Origin: Annulohypoxylon bovei var. microspora
Lineage: Eukaryota > Ascomycota > Sordariomycetes > Xylariales > Hypoxylaceae
Assembly (NCBI GenBank): GCA_022836615.1
Contig: MU405472.1
Coordinates: 1-22,496 of the forward strand
DNA length: 22,496 nucleotides
Direction of reading: 5' to 3'
The notes under the pieces are model-generated. The model made no database searches, was not told the origin of the DNA, and saw only the letters and a list, made by a program, of their open reading frames with translations. This document shows, piece by piece, positions 21,960-22,496 of the stretch; positions within the stretch are counted from its first letter, which is position 1; each line of letters opens with the position of its first letter. The translations under genes and the position numbers were made by a program.

Positions 21960-22161
21960 TAATAAAACCTTATAAGTAAAATAAAAATGTGTAATATTAA
22001 TAAAGCTTTTAATCTTTAAAAAAGCATAAAAGTTTAAATAAAATCTTTTTTAAAAATCTTATTTTATTTATAATACATGTTTTAACCATTTATTAATTAA
22101 TAAGTTTCATTTTACGCCATTTTTTTAAAATATTCCTTTATCTTTTAAAGGACTCGTATTA
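21960..22161 (-). repeat. 5' LTR of element D
   Basis: This is the 202-bp partner of 14671-14872 and the upstream LTR for the minus-strand element. It keeps CTCG near its right end where the other copy has TTTA, and has lost other G/C positions that the partner keeps, so the two were mutated independently. Confidence 0.9.
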
Positions 22162-22166
22162 ATAAT
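22162..22166. repeat. Right target-site duplication of element D (ATAAT)
   Basis: It is identical to 14666-14670 and is followed by CCTTTTTATTTAA, which continues element C's gag (compare B near 5920-5938 on the opposite strand). Confidence 0.85.
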
Positions 22167-22496
22167 CCTTTTTATTTAATTTTTTTATTATAAAAACGTT
22201 TCTTAACTTATTATTTAACTTCGTATTAATATAATTAATTTTATTTTCCCCTTTTTAATTTAATTTATTAATTAAAATTAATTTATTTTCGAAGTTAATA
22301 AAAAAATTATTAAAATATTAAAAAATATTTTAACGTATTTTAATTAAGTTTTAATGGGTGGTTTAAATCGATTATTTATTTTTAAATTTTTTAATTAAAA
22401 TTTAAATAAAAGCCTTATTATTATATAATTTATTAAACCTTTTTATATTAAACCATTATATTAAACGTTGCCGTTTTTTAATTAAAATTAAAAACA
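22167..22496 (-). pseudogene. Element C gag, 5' continuation
   Basis: On the minus strand this aligns with element B from about 5604 to 5938 almost without gaps. It includes the counterparts of KKRQRL (KKRQRL here too, from AAAAAACGGCAACG), NNKAF and FINFENKLILIN. It is the part of C's gag upstream of the element D insertion. The N-terminus of gag and the 5' LTR of C must lie beyond the right edge. Confidence 0.85.

Larger units (their letters stand above)
14671..22161 (-). mobile_element. Element D: complete but degraded Ty3/gypsy LTR retrotransposon, 7491 bp
   Basis: This element has everything needed to define it structurally. It carries two LTRs of exactly 202 bp, a 5-bp target duplication and an internal region of about 7.1 kb whose minus strand carries gag-like, RT, RNase H, integrase and chromodomain remnants in gypsy order. 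It belongs to a different family from A/B/C: RT and integrase peptides differ throughout (for example VPNALSRLRTL at the RNase H end). It sits in element C's gag and is therefore younger than C. Its LTRs differ from each other by about two dozen transitions and no gaps. RIP rather than ageing explains most of that, so LTR divergence cannot be used as a clock. Confidence 0.92.

Noticed and set aside
1..22496. Mitochondrial or plastid DNA because of extreme AT content
   Set aside because: Nested LTR retrotransposons, target duplications and CpA-specific transitions are nuclear features, and no organelle gene, tRNA or rRNA is visible.
1..22496. A novel defence, biosynthetic or host-gene system
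   Set aside because: Apart from the unassigned insert at 3220-4465 and low-confidence parts of element D, the window is accounted for by LTR retrotransposon remnants and one TIR element. No non-transposon coding region could be supported.

Overview
This window contains no recognisable host gene. It looks like an AT-rich, transposon-only block from a filamentous ascomycete (Pezizomycotina) nuclear genome. The main clue is the mutation pattern of repeat-induced point mutation (RIP). Almost every CpA/TpG has become TpA, surviving C and G sit mostly in CpG, CC/GG or CT/AG contexts, and aligned repeat copies differ largely by C/T and G/A transitions. Reading frames are full of TAA/TAG stops and none is likely to be functional. 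Assignments rest on protein motifs read through the stops and on alignment by eye of copies within the window; no database search was possible.

Layout. (1) Element A, a Ty3/gypsy chromovirus on the + strand: protease, RT, RNase H and most of integrase (1-3219), then a foreign segment of about 1.25 kb (3220-4465) with a G-rich 12-bp tandem repeat and long TTAA low-complexity DNA, then the integrase C-terminus and chromodomain (4466-4860), a polypurine tract and one LTR (4906-5233). (2) Element B, same family and strand, starts from that same LTR: gag (5234-6600), then protease, RT, RNase H and the start of integrase, ending abruptly at 9742. Its RNase H/integrase region is split by an 823-bp element with 56-bp terminal inverted repeats (8593-9415), which is clearly less mutated than its surroundings. 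(3) Element C, same family on the - strand, has its 3' LTR end exactly at 9743 and runs up through chromodomain, integrase, RNase H, RT and protease into gag (to 14670). (4) Element D, a different Ty3/gypsy family on the - strand (14671-22161), is inserted in C's gag. It has two 202-bp LTRs and a 5-bp target duplication (ATAAT), with RT, RNase H, integrase and a chromodomain-like end. (5) C's gag resumes at 22167 and leaves the window at 22496.

The order of events can be read from the nesting: an A-B tandem sharing one LTR, C into B, D into C, and separate insertions into A and B. Both LTR families appear to end their integrase in a chromodomain, which in this group is linked to insertion into H3K9-methylated heterochromatin. 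That fits a self-reinforcing transposon graveyard of the kind found in fungal AT isochores or pericentromeric regions.
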